NCBI GenBank assembly: GCA_002862095.1
Contig: PHSQ01000001.1
Coordinates: forward strand, 310,001 to 374,000
Direction of reading: 5' to 3'
Length of the DNA stretch: 64,000 nt
Origin: Methylocystis sp. KS32
GTDB lineage: Bacteria > Pseudomonadota > Alphaproteobacteria > Rhizobiales > Beijerinckiaceae
Under the pieces are notes generated by a model, which saw nothing but the letters and a program-made list of their open reading frames with translations, had not been told where the DNA came from and did not search any database. Positions 15,818-23,326 of this stretch are shown here, piece after piece. The stretch's first letter is position 1. Every line of letters starts with the position of its first letter. The translations under genes were made by a program, and so were the position numbers.

Positions 15818-18763
15818 CTATTTTTCGACAATCTGCGTAAAAACTTCGCGTACGTGGAATTGCGTATCGCGCAATTGCGCTTCGAGCCGTTGCAGATCCG
15901 GCGCGTCCGTCGCGCGCAACAACAGTTTGTTCAAGCCGCGCGACGATTTTTCCGGCGCGAATTCGTCGAAAATAGCGAGCCGCAGAACCTGCATCAACGC
16001 CTGATAAAGCCGCGCGGCGCCGATGAGCGTTTCCGCCGCGCGCTTATCGATCAGTGCGCGGTCACGCAGTTGCCGCAAAGCGTCATTAAGCGAAACATTG
16101 AGACACTCTGGATGATTTTCAGCGTGACGTAGCAACAGATATTGAGTCGCAAATTCAATATCGATCTGTCCGCCCGACGCCCGTTTCAAATCGAACGGAT
16201 TGCTGGAGCCCTTTTCTTTTTCGATCAGACGGCGCATGTCGATCACATCCCTGCGCAGTTTTTCGTGATCGCGCGGGGAAACGAGCGCCGAACGGATCGC
16301 CGCCGCGACGCGCGCGGCGAGATCCGGCGGCCCCGCGACGACGCGGGCGCGCGTCAAAGCCATGTGCTCCCATGTCCAGGCTTCAGTTTTTTGGTATTCC
16401 TCGAACGCGCGCAGCCTCACCGCGATCGGGCCCTTATTGCCGGAAGGCCGCAGACGGAAATCGACTTCGTAAAGCAAGCCTTCGGCGGTTGGCGCGGAAA
16501 GCGCGGCGATCAGACGCTGGGTCAGGCGCGCATAATATTGGGGCGAGGCGAGCTGGCGTTCGCCGCCTAAGGAATCGATCAAGGGATCGGCGTCATAGAT
16601 CAACATCAGGTCGAGATCCGAAGCCGCCGTCATCTCGCGCCCGCCGAGCTTGCCGAGCGCGACCACCGCGGCTTCGCCTCCGGGAACACGCCCATGGACC
16701 CGGGCGAATTCGGCTTCGACGCGTTGCAGCAATTCGACGATCAAAGTCTCCGCGAGTTGAGCGTAAGCACATCCGGCCTCCTGCACGGACAGCGCATCGG
16801 TGATGATCCGCGCGCCAATCAAAAACTTCTGCTCCTGACCGAATATGCGCGCACGATCGAGCGCGTCCTCGAACGATCTCGCTTCGGCGATCTGGGTATT
16901 AAGGCGCTGGCCGAGTTCGGAACGAGTGGGCGTCTCCGTGAAAAACGCCGGCTCCAGAAGAGCCGCCAAGACGCGCGGCCGCGTGGCGATGGTTCGCGCG
17001 AGTTCCGGCGCCGCTCCCATGATTTGAGTCAGCAGATCGAGCAGATTTGGGTGTGAGGCCAGGAGCGAAAACAACTGCACTCCCGCAGGCAGGCGGCTGA
17101 CGAATTTATCGAAAGCCAGCAATGCCTGATCCGCGTTGTCGGTTTCAGCGAGCGCCTCCAGAAGAGCGGGCGTGAGTTCCGTCAAGCGTTCCCGCGCGAT
17201 CGACGAACGCGTCGCCGGATAGCGGCCGAAATGCCAGCTGCGGATAATCGCCGTGACGGTCATGGGCTGAGCGAAGCCGAGTTTCTCAAGCGTGGCGAGC
17301 GTGGAGGGGTCGTCCTCGTCTCCGGTAAAAACGAGGTTCCCGGCGCCAGAAGAAAGCTGCGGCGCGCTTTCGAATAATTGGGCGTAGCAATTCTGAACCG
17401 TCTCGAGTCGTCTAAGCAAAGCCGGCGCGAATTCCTCACTATCGCCATAGCCCATCATGCGGGCGATACCCATCAGGCCCTCCTCGCTTTGCGGCAAGGC
17501 GTGACTCTGCTCGTCGGCGACCATCTGGATGCGATGCTCCACGTCGCGAAGAAAGACATAGGCCTCGGCGAGACGGTCGCGCACGACGCCTTCGATCCAT
17601 CCCTTCTCGGCGAGGCGATCGAGCGTTTGGAGCGTCGCGCGGCCTCGCAGCGCTGGATCGCGCCCGCCCGTGATGAGCTGCTGGGTCTGAACGAAAAACT
17701 CGATCTCGCGAATACCCCCGCGCCCGAGCTTGATGTTATGGCCGCGCGCCGCGATCTCGCCATGTCCCTTATGGGCGTGAATCTGCCGCTTGATCGAATG
17801 CACGTCGGCGATGGCGGCGAAGTCGAAATATTTCCGCCACACGAACGGCTGCAATTCGCGGAGAAACGCCTCGCCTGCGGGGATGTCGCCCGCGACGGCC
17901 CGCGCTTTTATGAAAGCGGCGCGCTCCCAATTCTGACCCATGCTTTCGTAATAAGAGAAGGCGGCCTCGAGAGGAATTGCGATGGGAGTCGCGCCAGGGT
18001 CTGGACGCAATCGCAAATCGGTTCGAAAAACATAACCGTCGACGGTCTGTTCGCTCATAATCTTGATGACGCGCTTGGTCAGACGCACAAAGAGATCGAC
18101 ATCTTCGTCGGGCCTGAGGGGACGCGCACGCCGTCGATCGAAAAGAACGACGAGATCAATGTCGGAAGAATAATTCAGTTCATAGGCGCCTTGCTTGCCC
18201 ATGCCGAGGAAAATCCAGCCAGATCCGCGCTCCGGATCGCGCAGGTCGGCGAGTTCGATGCGTCCGGCTTGCGCCGCCTCGCGCAAGGCGAAGGAAACCG
18301 AGGCGGACAAAGTAGCGTCGGCGATGCGGGTTAGCGCCGTCGTCGCCGTCATCGTGTCCCAGGCCTTGGACAAATCGGCGAGCGCGACGACGAGCGCCGC
18401 CTCCTGTTTCACGAGCCGCAGGAAGCGCATCAGCGTCGCCTCGTCGGGCGCGTGGAAACCGCGCGTCTCGCCGATCAGGCGGTCTATAATCTCGCCGGGA
18501 TCGCCGGCGAGCGCCCGAGCAAGGCGAGACGGACTTTGCGCGGCGAGACCCGCGAGAAAAGGGGAACAGCCAAAAACTCCGAAGAGCAGCGCGCGCGCGC
18601 GGGGATCGTTCGAGAGCAGTTCGGAGAGGGCGCCGTCCTCGTCTCGATCCACGACGCGATCGAGAAACTTCTTCGCCGATTGGGCGTCAGCGGCTTCGAT
18701 GAAAATTCTAGCGCGGGCGAGAAGGCTGGTTTCGGCTATGGACGGCAACGCTTCCTCCTGCAC
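15818..18763 (-). CDS. glnE: bifunctional glutamine synthetase adenylyltransferase/deadenylase
   Basis: This 981-residue enzyme adds or removes AMP on glutamine synthetase in response to PII and so tunes ammonia assimilation. Two nucleotidyltransferase domains are visible: GMGKQGAYELNYSSDIDLVVLFD near residue 190 (deadenylase half) and ALGKLGGREMTAASDLDLMLIYD near 710 (adenylylation half). Each has the paired Asp motif, so both activities should be intact. The length is normal for alphaproteobacterial GlnE. Its start lies 61 bases from the divergent ATPase gene. Confidence 0.96.
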   Translation of the reverse strand: MQEEALPSIAETSLLARARIFIEAADAQSAKKFLDRVVDRDEDGALSELLSNDPRARALLFGVFGCSPFLAGLAAQSPSRLARALAGDPGEIIDRLIGETRGFHAPDEATLMRFLRLVKQEAALVVALADLSKAWDTMTATTALTRIADATLSASVSFALREAAQAGRIELADLRDPERGSGWIFLGMGKQGAYELNYSSDIDLVVLFDRRRARPLRPDEDVDLFVRLTKRVIKIMSEQTVDGYVFRTDLRLRPDPGATPIAIPLEAAFSYYESMGQNWERAAFIKARAVAGDIPAGEAFLRELQPFVWRKYFDFAAIADVHSIKRQIHAHKGHGEIAARGHNIKLGRGGIREIEFFVQTQQLITGGRDPALRGRATLQTLDRLAEKGWIEGVVRDRLAEAYVFLRDVEHRIQMVADEQSHALPQSEEGLMGIARMMGYGDSEEFAPALLRRLETVQNCYAQLFESAPQLSSGAGNLVFTGDEDDPSTLATLEKLGFAQPMTVTAIIRSWHFGRYPATRSSIARERLTELTPALLEALAETDNADQALLAFDKFVSRLPAGVQLFSLLASHPNLLDLLTQIMGAAPELARTIATRPRVLAALLEPAFFTETPTRSELGQRLNTQIAEARSFEDALDRARIFGQEQKFLIGARIITDALSVQEAGCAYAQLAETLIVELLQRVEAEFARVHGRVPGGEAAVVALGKLGGREMTAASDLDLMLIYDADPLIDSLGGERQLASPQYYARLTQRLIAALSAPTAEGLLYEVDFRLRPSGNKGPIAVRLRAFEEYQKTEAWTWEHMALTRARVVAGPPDLAARVAAAIRSALVSPRDHEKLRRDVIDMRRLIEKEKGSSNPFDLKRASGGQIDIEFATQYLLLRHAENHPECLNVSLNDALRQLRDRALIDKRAAETLIGAARLYQALMQVLRLAIFDEFAPEKSSRGLNKLLLRATDAPDLQRLEAQLRDTQFHVREVFTQIVEK

Positions 18764-18824
18764 AATGAGCTTGCCTACAGGCTATACTGCGCGCCGAAAA
18801 CCGACGCATCAAAGAAGGCTCTCA

Positions 18825-19673
18825 ATGTCCGATTTAGACTCCGCCCTGCTTCTCCGCATCGCCGAGGCGCTGGAGCGTCTGGCGCCGCCGCCGCCGCCCG
18901 CACCGGATTTCTCCACCGCGGAGGCATTCACTTGGCGAGCCGCGGCCGCGGCTTTCGAGCCGGTCGAAGCGGTTAACCGGGTGGATCTCGCGCTGCTGGA
19001 AGGCATCGACCGGGCGCGCGACCTGCTTTTCGCCAACACCGAACGTTTCGCCAAAGGGCTGCCCGCCAACAACGCCTTGCTGTGGGGCGCGCGCGGCATG
19101 GGAAAGTCCTCGCTGGTCAAGGCGGTCCACGGCGCCCTCGCGAAACTATGGCCTCTCAGGCTCATCGAAATTCACCGGGAGGACATACAGAGCCTCCCCG
19201 CCCTGCTCGCATCTCTGCGCAAGGCGTCGTTCCGCTTCATCGTCTTTTGCGACGACTTGTCCTTTGACGCCGCCGAGACCAGTTACAAGTCGCTGAAGGC
19301 AGCGCTCGAAGGCGGCCTGGAGGGCCGGCCGGACAACGCGCTGTTCTACGCCACCTCCAACCGCCGACATCTCTTGCCGCGCGACATGATGGAAAACGAG
19401 GGGGCGACCGCGATCAATCCCGGCGAGGCGGTCGAGGAGAAAGTCTCCCTCTCGGACCGTTTCGGCCTGTGGATCGGATTCCACAATTGCAGCCAGGACG
19501 ACTATCTCGAGATGGTGTTCGGCTATATGCGCCATTACGCGCTGGACGCCCCGGCGGAAAGCGCGCGGGCGGAGGCGCTGGAATGGTCGATCACGCGCGG
19601 CTCCCGGTCGGGACGCGTCGCCTGGCAATTCATCCAGGATCTCGCTGGACGGCTCGGCAAAACCCTCAAATGA
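18825..19673 (+). CDS. DUF815-family P-loop ATPase
   Basis: The protein has 282 residues. The Walker A motif GARGMGKSS is at about residue 88, Walker B-like FRFIVFCDDLSF at about 137, and sensor-1-like ALFYATSNRRHLLPRD near 170. This is the DUF815 AAA+ family, whose role is not defined. A proline run (RLAPPPPPAPDF) lies near residue 20. The start is ATG 18825 with GAAGG upstream, which places the gene just outside glnE; the longer frame on this strand is antisense to glnE. It ends at a hairpin converging on rpsR. Confidence 0.88.
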   Translation: MSDLDSALLLRIAEALERLAPPPPPAPDFSTAEAFTWRAAAAAFEPVEAVNRVDLALLEGIDRARDLLFANTERFAKGLPANNALLWGARGMGKSSLVKAVHGALAKLWPLRLIEIHREDIQSLPALLASLRKASFRFIVFCDDLSFDAAETSYKSLKAALEGGLEGRPDNALFYATSNRRHLLPRDMMENEGATAINPGEAVEEKVSLSDRFGLWIGFHNCSQDDYLEMVFGYMRHYALDAPAESARAEALEWSITRGSRSGRVAWQFIQDLAGRLGKTLK

Positions 19674-19676
19674 AAA

Positions 19677-19699
19677 CAGCCGCGCTGTGGGCGCGGCTG
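19677..19699 (-). terminator. rho-independent terminator of rpsF-rpsR
   Basis: An 8-bp stem, CAGCCGCG / CGCGGCTG, with a 7-base loop, followed by TTTT on the minus strand. It lies 25 bases after the rpsR stop and four bases after the converging ATPase gene. It ends the S6-S18 transcript here, so rplI is not co-transcribed. Confidence 0.7.
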
Positions 19700-19724
19700 C
19701 AACAGCCTGAACTTCAGCTCTTTT

Positions 19725-19970
19725 TTAGCGGATCACATAAGGCAGCAAGCCGAGGAAGCGCGCGCGCTTGATGGCCTGAGCCAATTCGCGCTGCTTCTTC
19801 GCCGAGACGGCGGTGATGCGCGAAGGGACGATCTTGCCGCGCTCGGAGATGTAGCGGGACAAAAGGCGCGTGTCCTTATAGTCGATCTTGGGGGCGTTCG
19901 CGCCGGTGAAGGGGCAGGACTTGCGGCGGCGGAAAAAGGGGCGGCGCGGGGCCGCGGCTGCGGTGGTCAT
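19725..19970 (-). CDS. rpsR: 30S ribosomal protein S18
   Basis: This 81-residue small-subunit protein binds with S6 on the platform of the 30S subunit. The family core [24 protein letters not shown] and the basic [23 protein letters not shown] are clear (both read approximately). The start ATG shares one base with the rpsF stop (TAATG), so the two proteins are translationally coupled. It is the last gene of the operon. The usual companion rplI is missing downstream. Confidence 0.97.
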   Translation of the reverse strand: MTTAAAAPRRPFFRRRKSCPFTGANAPKIDYKDTRLLSRYISERGKIVPSRITAVSAKKQRELAQAIKRARFLGLLPYVIR

Positions 19971-20407
19971 TAGATCGCCTCTCCTTCGGGTCTTGCGCTG
20001 TCCTCACGGCGGGGGCGGCGGTCGGGACGGTCGCCGCGCGGGGGGCGGCGGTCGCCGCGCTCGCCGCCGCGTTCGCCATCGTCGTCACGCTTGCGAAGCT
20101 GGGCGGACGGCCCCTCTTCAAGTTCTTCAACGCGCACGGTGAGAATGCGAAGCACGTCCTCGTTGATGCGCTCCTGGCGCTCAAGCTCGGCGATCGCCGC
20201 CGGAGGGGCGTCGATATTGAGCAGAGTGAAATGCGCCTTGCGATTTTTCTTGATACGGTAGGCGAGGGACTTGACGCCCCAATATTCGACCTTGCCGACG
20301 GTTCCGCCGTTGGACGTGACGATGTTTTTAAACTGGCCGGTCAGAGCTTCCGCCTGTTGCGGCGAAATATCCTGACGGGCGAGATAGATATGCTCGTAAA
20401 GAGCCAT
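19970..20407 (-). CDS. rpsF: 30S ribosomal protein S6
   Basis: This 145-residue protein begins [15 protein letters not shown] and contains [19 protein letters not shown] near residue 45, both diagnostic of S6. The globular domain ends near residue 100. It is followed by a ~45-residue charged tail rich in Arg, Asp and Gly (for example [17 protein letters not shown]), as in many alphaproteobacteria. The start is ATG 20405-20407. The frame extends much further upstream, but that part is the leader and not protein. Confidence 0.97.
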   Translation of the reverse strand: MALYEHIYLARQDISPQQAEALTGQFKNIVTSNGGTVGKVEYWGVKSLAYRIKKNRKAHFTLLNIDAPPAAIAELERQERINEDVLRILTVRVEELEEGPSAQLRKRDDDGERGGERGDRRPPRGDRPDRRPRREDSARPEGEAI

Positions 20408-20459
20408 TTCTCTTAGCCTTTCCAAAAAAATTCGCGTCCCGCTCCGGCGCGTAGCCCTT

Positions 20460-20483
20460 CGAGCCTTCATGAGGAAAGGCTCG
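20460..20483 (-). promoter_or_regulatory. hairpin in the rpsF leader
   Basis: A perfect 8-bp inverted repeat, CGAGCCTT / AAGGCTCG, with an 8-base loop, 53 bases before the rpsF start. It is followed toward the gene by a GC-rich stretch that could form a second stem. Many bacteria autoregulate rpsF-rpsR through an S6:S18-binding leader structure. I cannot confirm the consensus bulge here, so the assignment is inference. Confidence 0.35.
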
Positions 20484-20880
20484 ACGAGGGAGGTTCGAAG
20501 GCGGGAACACGGGAAGACGGGAAAAGCGCCCTCTCGAGGCTTAGCCTCAAGCTTCCGTTCAGCCCCCGGCCGAGGCGTCGCGAAGCGCGCTTTATAACTC
20601 CATTTGCTCCACATGCAAGCCGCGTTGCTCGCCGAAACGTTGGGAAGCGGCCAAAATAATCGCCAACGTAATGCGCAAGGCGCCCAAAACCTCGCCAAAG
20701 GCTGCATTCGAATTAAAGACGCGTCACATCGCCCTTTTTATCTCCGCTACTCGGCGGCCGTTCATAAGTTAACGGGAATAAACAGTTTGGGGCGGATTGA
20801 AGGCTGCGACAATAAACTCACGGACCAAGCGTTCTTTTGGCCCGCCTGTTGCTCTAGTTTCGAAGGCTCAACCAGAGAGT
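20484..20880. other. intergenic region upstream of rpsF
   Basis: About 400 bases between rpsF and the divergent zinc-ribbon gene. It should hold the ribosomal promoter. A TTAA at about 20768 lies in an AT-richer patch. Open frames crossing it show no ribosome site or coding character, and I see no RNA gene. Confidence 0.35.
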
Positions 20881-21141
20881 ATGACGGGTTATCCCATGGC
20901 TGTCGCGCCTCCTACAATCGCCTCCCTCCAGTCGCAGGGCGTTCCGGGTTTTTTCGTAACCTGTTCCAACCCCTTCTGCCAGCAATCCACCCCCATAGAG
21001 TTCGAAACCCTCTCGCTCGATCCCGCCACCCCTCTCCCCGAAATCGAGAAGAAGCGTAGCTTCATCTGCCCTGCCTGCGGCGCCAGGCAGGTTTCGACCA
21101 TGCCTGACTGGCGTGCCGAGTGGGTGAATAAGGCGAGTTGA
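20881..21141 (+). CDS. small zinc-ribbon protein of unknown function
   Basis: The protein has 86 residues from ATG 20881 (an alternative in-frame ATG is at 20896). Two cysteine pairs are visible, CSNPFC near residue 27 and CPAC near residue 61, spaced as in a zinc ribbon. There is no signal peptide or membrane segment. The rest is polar. I do not recognise the family. The upstream ribosome site is weak (GAGAG), so the start is uncertain. Confidence 0.6.
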   Translation: MTGYPMAVAPPTIASLQSQGVPGFFVTCSNPFCQQSTPIEFETLSLDPATPLPEIEKKRSFICPACGARQVSTMPDWRAEWVNKAS

Positions 21142-21299
21142 ACCCGCGGGAGAAGGGTTCGAGGCCGCTTTGCCTGTTCCGTTTGCTTCTTCCCCGCGGC
21201 AATCTTGCTCGCGGGGAGGCTCGCCTCTATGTTGCGCGTCGCCGATGAGCGCCATTTGGGCGTCCGGGCATGGCGAAGACGTTCGACGAGGGCCAGGGC

Positions 21300-21440
21300 A
21301 TGGAGCGCAGGATTGGGGTTTTCGCATTGATTCTGACGGCCTGCGCGCTACTTTCCGCCTGCGACAAATGCACGGGGGGATGGCAGGAAATCCAGCCGCC
21401 TTTTCCACCAAAGACATGCGCCGACGACGCCCGCCGCTAA
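21300..21440 (+). CDS. 46-residue putative lipoprotein
   Basis: ATG 21300 follows GAGGGCCAGGG. The product is 46 residues: MERR, then a hydrophobic stretch IGVFALILTACALLSAC that ends in a good lipobox (LLSAC, Cys21), then a short polar mature part with further Cys at positions 24 and 40 and a Pro-rich PPFPP. The mature lipoprotein would be only 26 residues. It lies 52 bases upstream of panB on the same strand. Its function is unknown; it is too short for standard gene-length cut-offs. Confidence 0.6.
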   Translation: MERRIGVFALILTACALLSACDKCTGGWQEIQPPFPPKTCADDARR

Positions 21441-21492
21441 AAACAACTTCGCTCCTCTTCTGGCGACAGCGCCTTCAAGGAAAGCCGGCGCA

Positions 21493-22308
21493 ATGAAACA
21501 AGCCTCGCATTTCGCCGATATGAAACGGCGCGGCGAAAAAATCGTCGTCCTCACCGCCTATGACGCGCCGACCGCTCGAATCGAGGCGGCCGCAGGCGTC
21601 GATCTCATACTCGTGGGCGACAGCGTTGGCACGAATTTGCTGGGATACAGCCATGAGCGGGAAGTGACGCTCACGGACATGGCCCACCATATCGCGGCGG
21701 CGCGGCGCGGCGCTCCCGACATCTATATCATCGGCGACCTGCCTTACGCGACTTACGACACGCCGGAGCAAGCGCTCGCCAATGCGGAGGTTTTGCGCAA
21801 GGCGGGGGCAAATTGCGTAAAATTCGAAGGCGCGGAGCCAGATTTGGCGCGAGCGCTCAAAGGCGCCGGCTTCGACGTGTGCTGCCATATCGGGCTCGAA
21901 TCGCAACACCAGCCCGAGAAGCGTCGCCAGGGAAAGACTGCGGACGCCGCCTGCAAACTCCTTAATGACGCGATCGCCCTCGACGTGGCGGGTCAGGACT
22001 TCATCGTGCTGGAGCTTTTGCCGCGGGAACTCGCCGAGCGCATCGCTCGCAGCATCCGCGCGCCCGCGATCGGAATTGGAGCGGGCGACAAGACCGACGG
22101 CCAGGTGCTCGTCGTCAACGATCTCGCCGGAATCACCGAACGGGATTTCAAGCACAACCATCGCTACGCCGCGATTGGAAAAGCGCTTGGCGACGCGGTC
22201 GCCGCTTATGCGAGCGACGTGCGCGCGGGGCGTTTTCCGCGCGAGGAACATAGCTTTCAAATGGCGGACGAGGAGCGCGCATTGTTTTTGCGCTGTTGCG
22301 ATAAATGA
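21493..22308 (+). CDS. panB: 3-methyl-2-oxobutanoate hydroxymethyltransferase
   Basis: This 271-residue enzyme adds a hydroxymethyl group from methylene-tetrahydrofolate to ketoisovalerate, the first committed step to pantothenate. Family signatures are KIVVLTAYDAPTAR near residue 16, LILVGDSVGTNLLGY near 38 with the metal-binding Asp, and CHIGLESQHQP near 135. GIGAGDKTDGQVLV near 195 is the active-site loop. The stop overlaps the hemH start by four bases (ATGA). panC is not adjacent. Confidence 0.95.
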   Translation: MKQASHFADMKRRGEKIVVLTAYDAPTARIEAAAGVDLILVGDSVGTNLLGYSHEREVTLTDMAHHIAAARRGAPDIYIIGDLPYATYDTPEQALANAEVLRKAGANCVKFEGAEPDLARALKGAGFDVCCHIGLESQHQPEKRRQGKTADAACKLLNDAIALDVAGQDFIVLELLPRELAERIARSIRAPAIGIGAGDKTDGQVLVVNDLAGITERDFKHNHRYAAIGKALGDAVAAYASDVRAGRFPREEHSFQMADEERALFLRCCDK

Positions 22309-23318
22309 ACCATTCTCTCCCAAAGCCGATTGGCGTCCTGCTCGTTAATCTCGGAACGCCGGAAGCTCCGGACGCTTCCTCCGTGCGCCGCTATCTCGCG
22401 CAGTTTCTGTCCGACCCCCGCGTGGTCGAGGTTCCGCGCTTCATCTGGCTCCCGTTGCTCCATGTCGTCATCCTCAACACGCGCCCGGCGAAATCAGCCA
22501 AGGGCTATCGGCACATCTGGAACCGGGAGACCGACGAGAGCCCCCTCAAGGCCTTCACGCGATTACAGGCCGAAAAGCTTGGAGCGACGGCGGAAAGCGG
22601 CGCGCTCGGCTCGTCGGCGGTCAAGGTCGATTACGCCATGCGTTATGGCGAGCCCGCGCTTGCGGCCGGGATTGAACGGCTCATGGCTAAGGGGTGTGAG
22701 CGGATTCTGATTTTGCCGCTTTATCCGCAATACGCCGCCTCCACCACGGCGACGGCTTTCGACGCGGCGGCGCGCATCTTGGGCAAAATGCGCCGCCAAC
22801 CGACGCTGCGCTTCGCGGCGCCCTATTTCGACGACCCTGCCTATATAGAAGCGCTGGCGCAAGGACTGCGGGAACATCTCAAGACTCTGGATTTCGAGCC
22901 GGAGGTCGTGCTCGCCTCCTTTCACGGCCTGCCCCAGTTCCAGATCGACAAGGGCGATCCCTATAAGGCTCAATGCGAGGCGACGACACGGCTTTTGCGC
23001 GAGGCGACGGGCATGGACGAAAGCCAGTTGCGGCTGTCGTTTCAATCGCGCTTCGGACGGGCTAAGTGGATCGAGCCCTACACTGCGGACACCGTGGTCG
23101 CGCTCGCGAAAGAGGGCGTCAAACGTCTCGCCATCGTGGCGCCGGGCTTTTCCGCCGATTGTCTCGAAACCATCGAGGAGCTTGGCGTCGAAATTCGCGA
23201 TTTGTTTCTGGAAGCGGGAGGCGAAAAATTCGCGCGCGTCCCCTGCCTCAACGACAGCGAAGCGGGGATGCGTCTGCTTGTCGCGCTGACGCGCAAGGAA
23301 CTCGCAGGTTGGATTTAG
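22305..23318 (+). CDS. hemH: ferrochelatase
   Basis: This 337-residue enzyme inserts Fe(II) into protoporphyrin IX, the last step of heme synthesis. Seen: VLLVNLGTPEAPDASSVRRYL at the N-terminus, LPLYPQYAASTTATAF near residue 140, the catalytic His in LASFHGLPQFQIDKGDPY near 200, and APGFSADCLETIEELG near 280. It is translationally coupled to panB through an ATGA overlap. Placing a heme gene 3.5 kb from the ccm operon may be chance, since an opposite-strand gene pair separates them. Confidence 0.96.
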   Translation: MNHSLPKPIGVLLVNLGTPEAPDASSVRRYLAQFLSDPRVVEVPRFIWLPLLHVVILNTRPAKSAKGYRHIWNRETDESPLKAFTRLQAEKLGATAESGALGSSAVKVDYAMRYGEPALAAGIERLMAKGCERILILPLYPQYAASTTATAFDAAARILGKMRRQPTLRFAAPYFDDPAYIEALAQGLREHLKTLDFEPEVVLASFHGLPQFQIDKGDPYKAQCEATTRLLREATGMDESQLRLSFQSRFGRAKWIEPYTADTVVALAKEGVKRLAIVAPGFSADCLETIEELGVEIRDLFLEAGGEKFARVPCLNDSEAGMRLLVALTRKELAGWI

Positions 23319-23326
23319 ACGGGCCT

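Noticed and set aside
17378..18334. A 318-codon plus-strand frame
   Set aside because: It is antisense to glnE, which shows both catalytic domains. No independent motif is present.
18195..18824. N-terminal extension of the DUF815 ATPase gene
   Set aside because: The added ~210 codons are antisense to glnE and low in complexity. ATG 18825 has a proper ribosome site.
20604..21059. A 151-codon plus-strand frame between rpsF and panB
   Set aside because: It overlaps the zinc-ribbon gene in another frame and lacks coding character.
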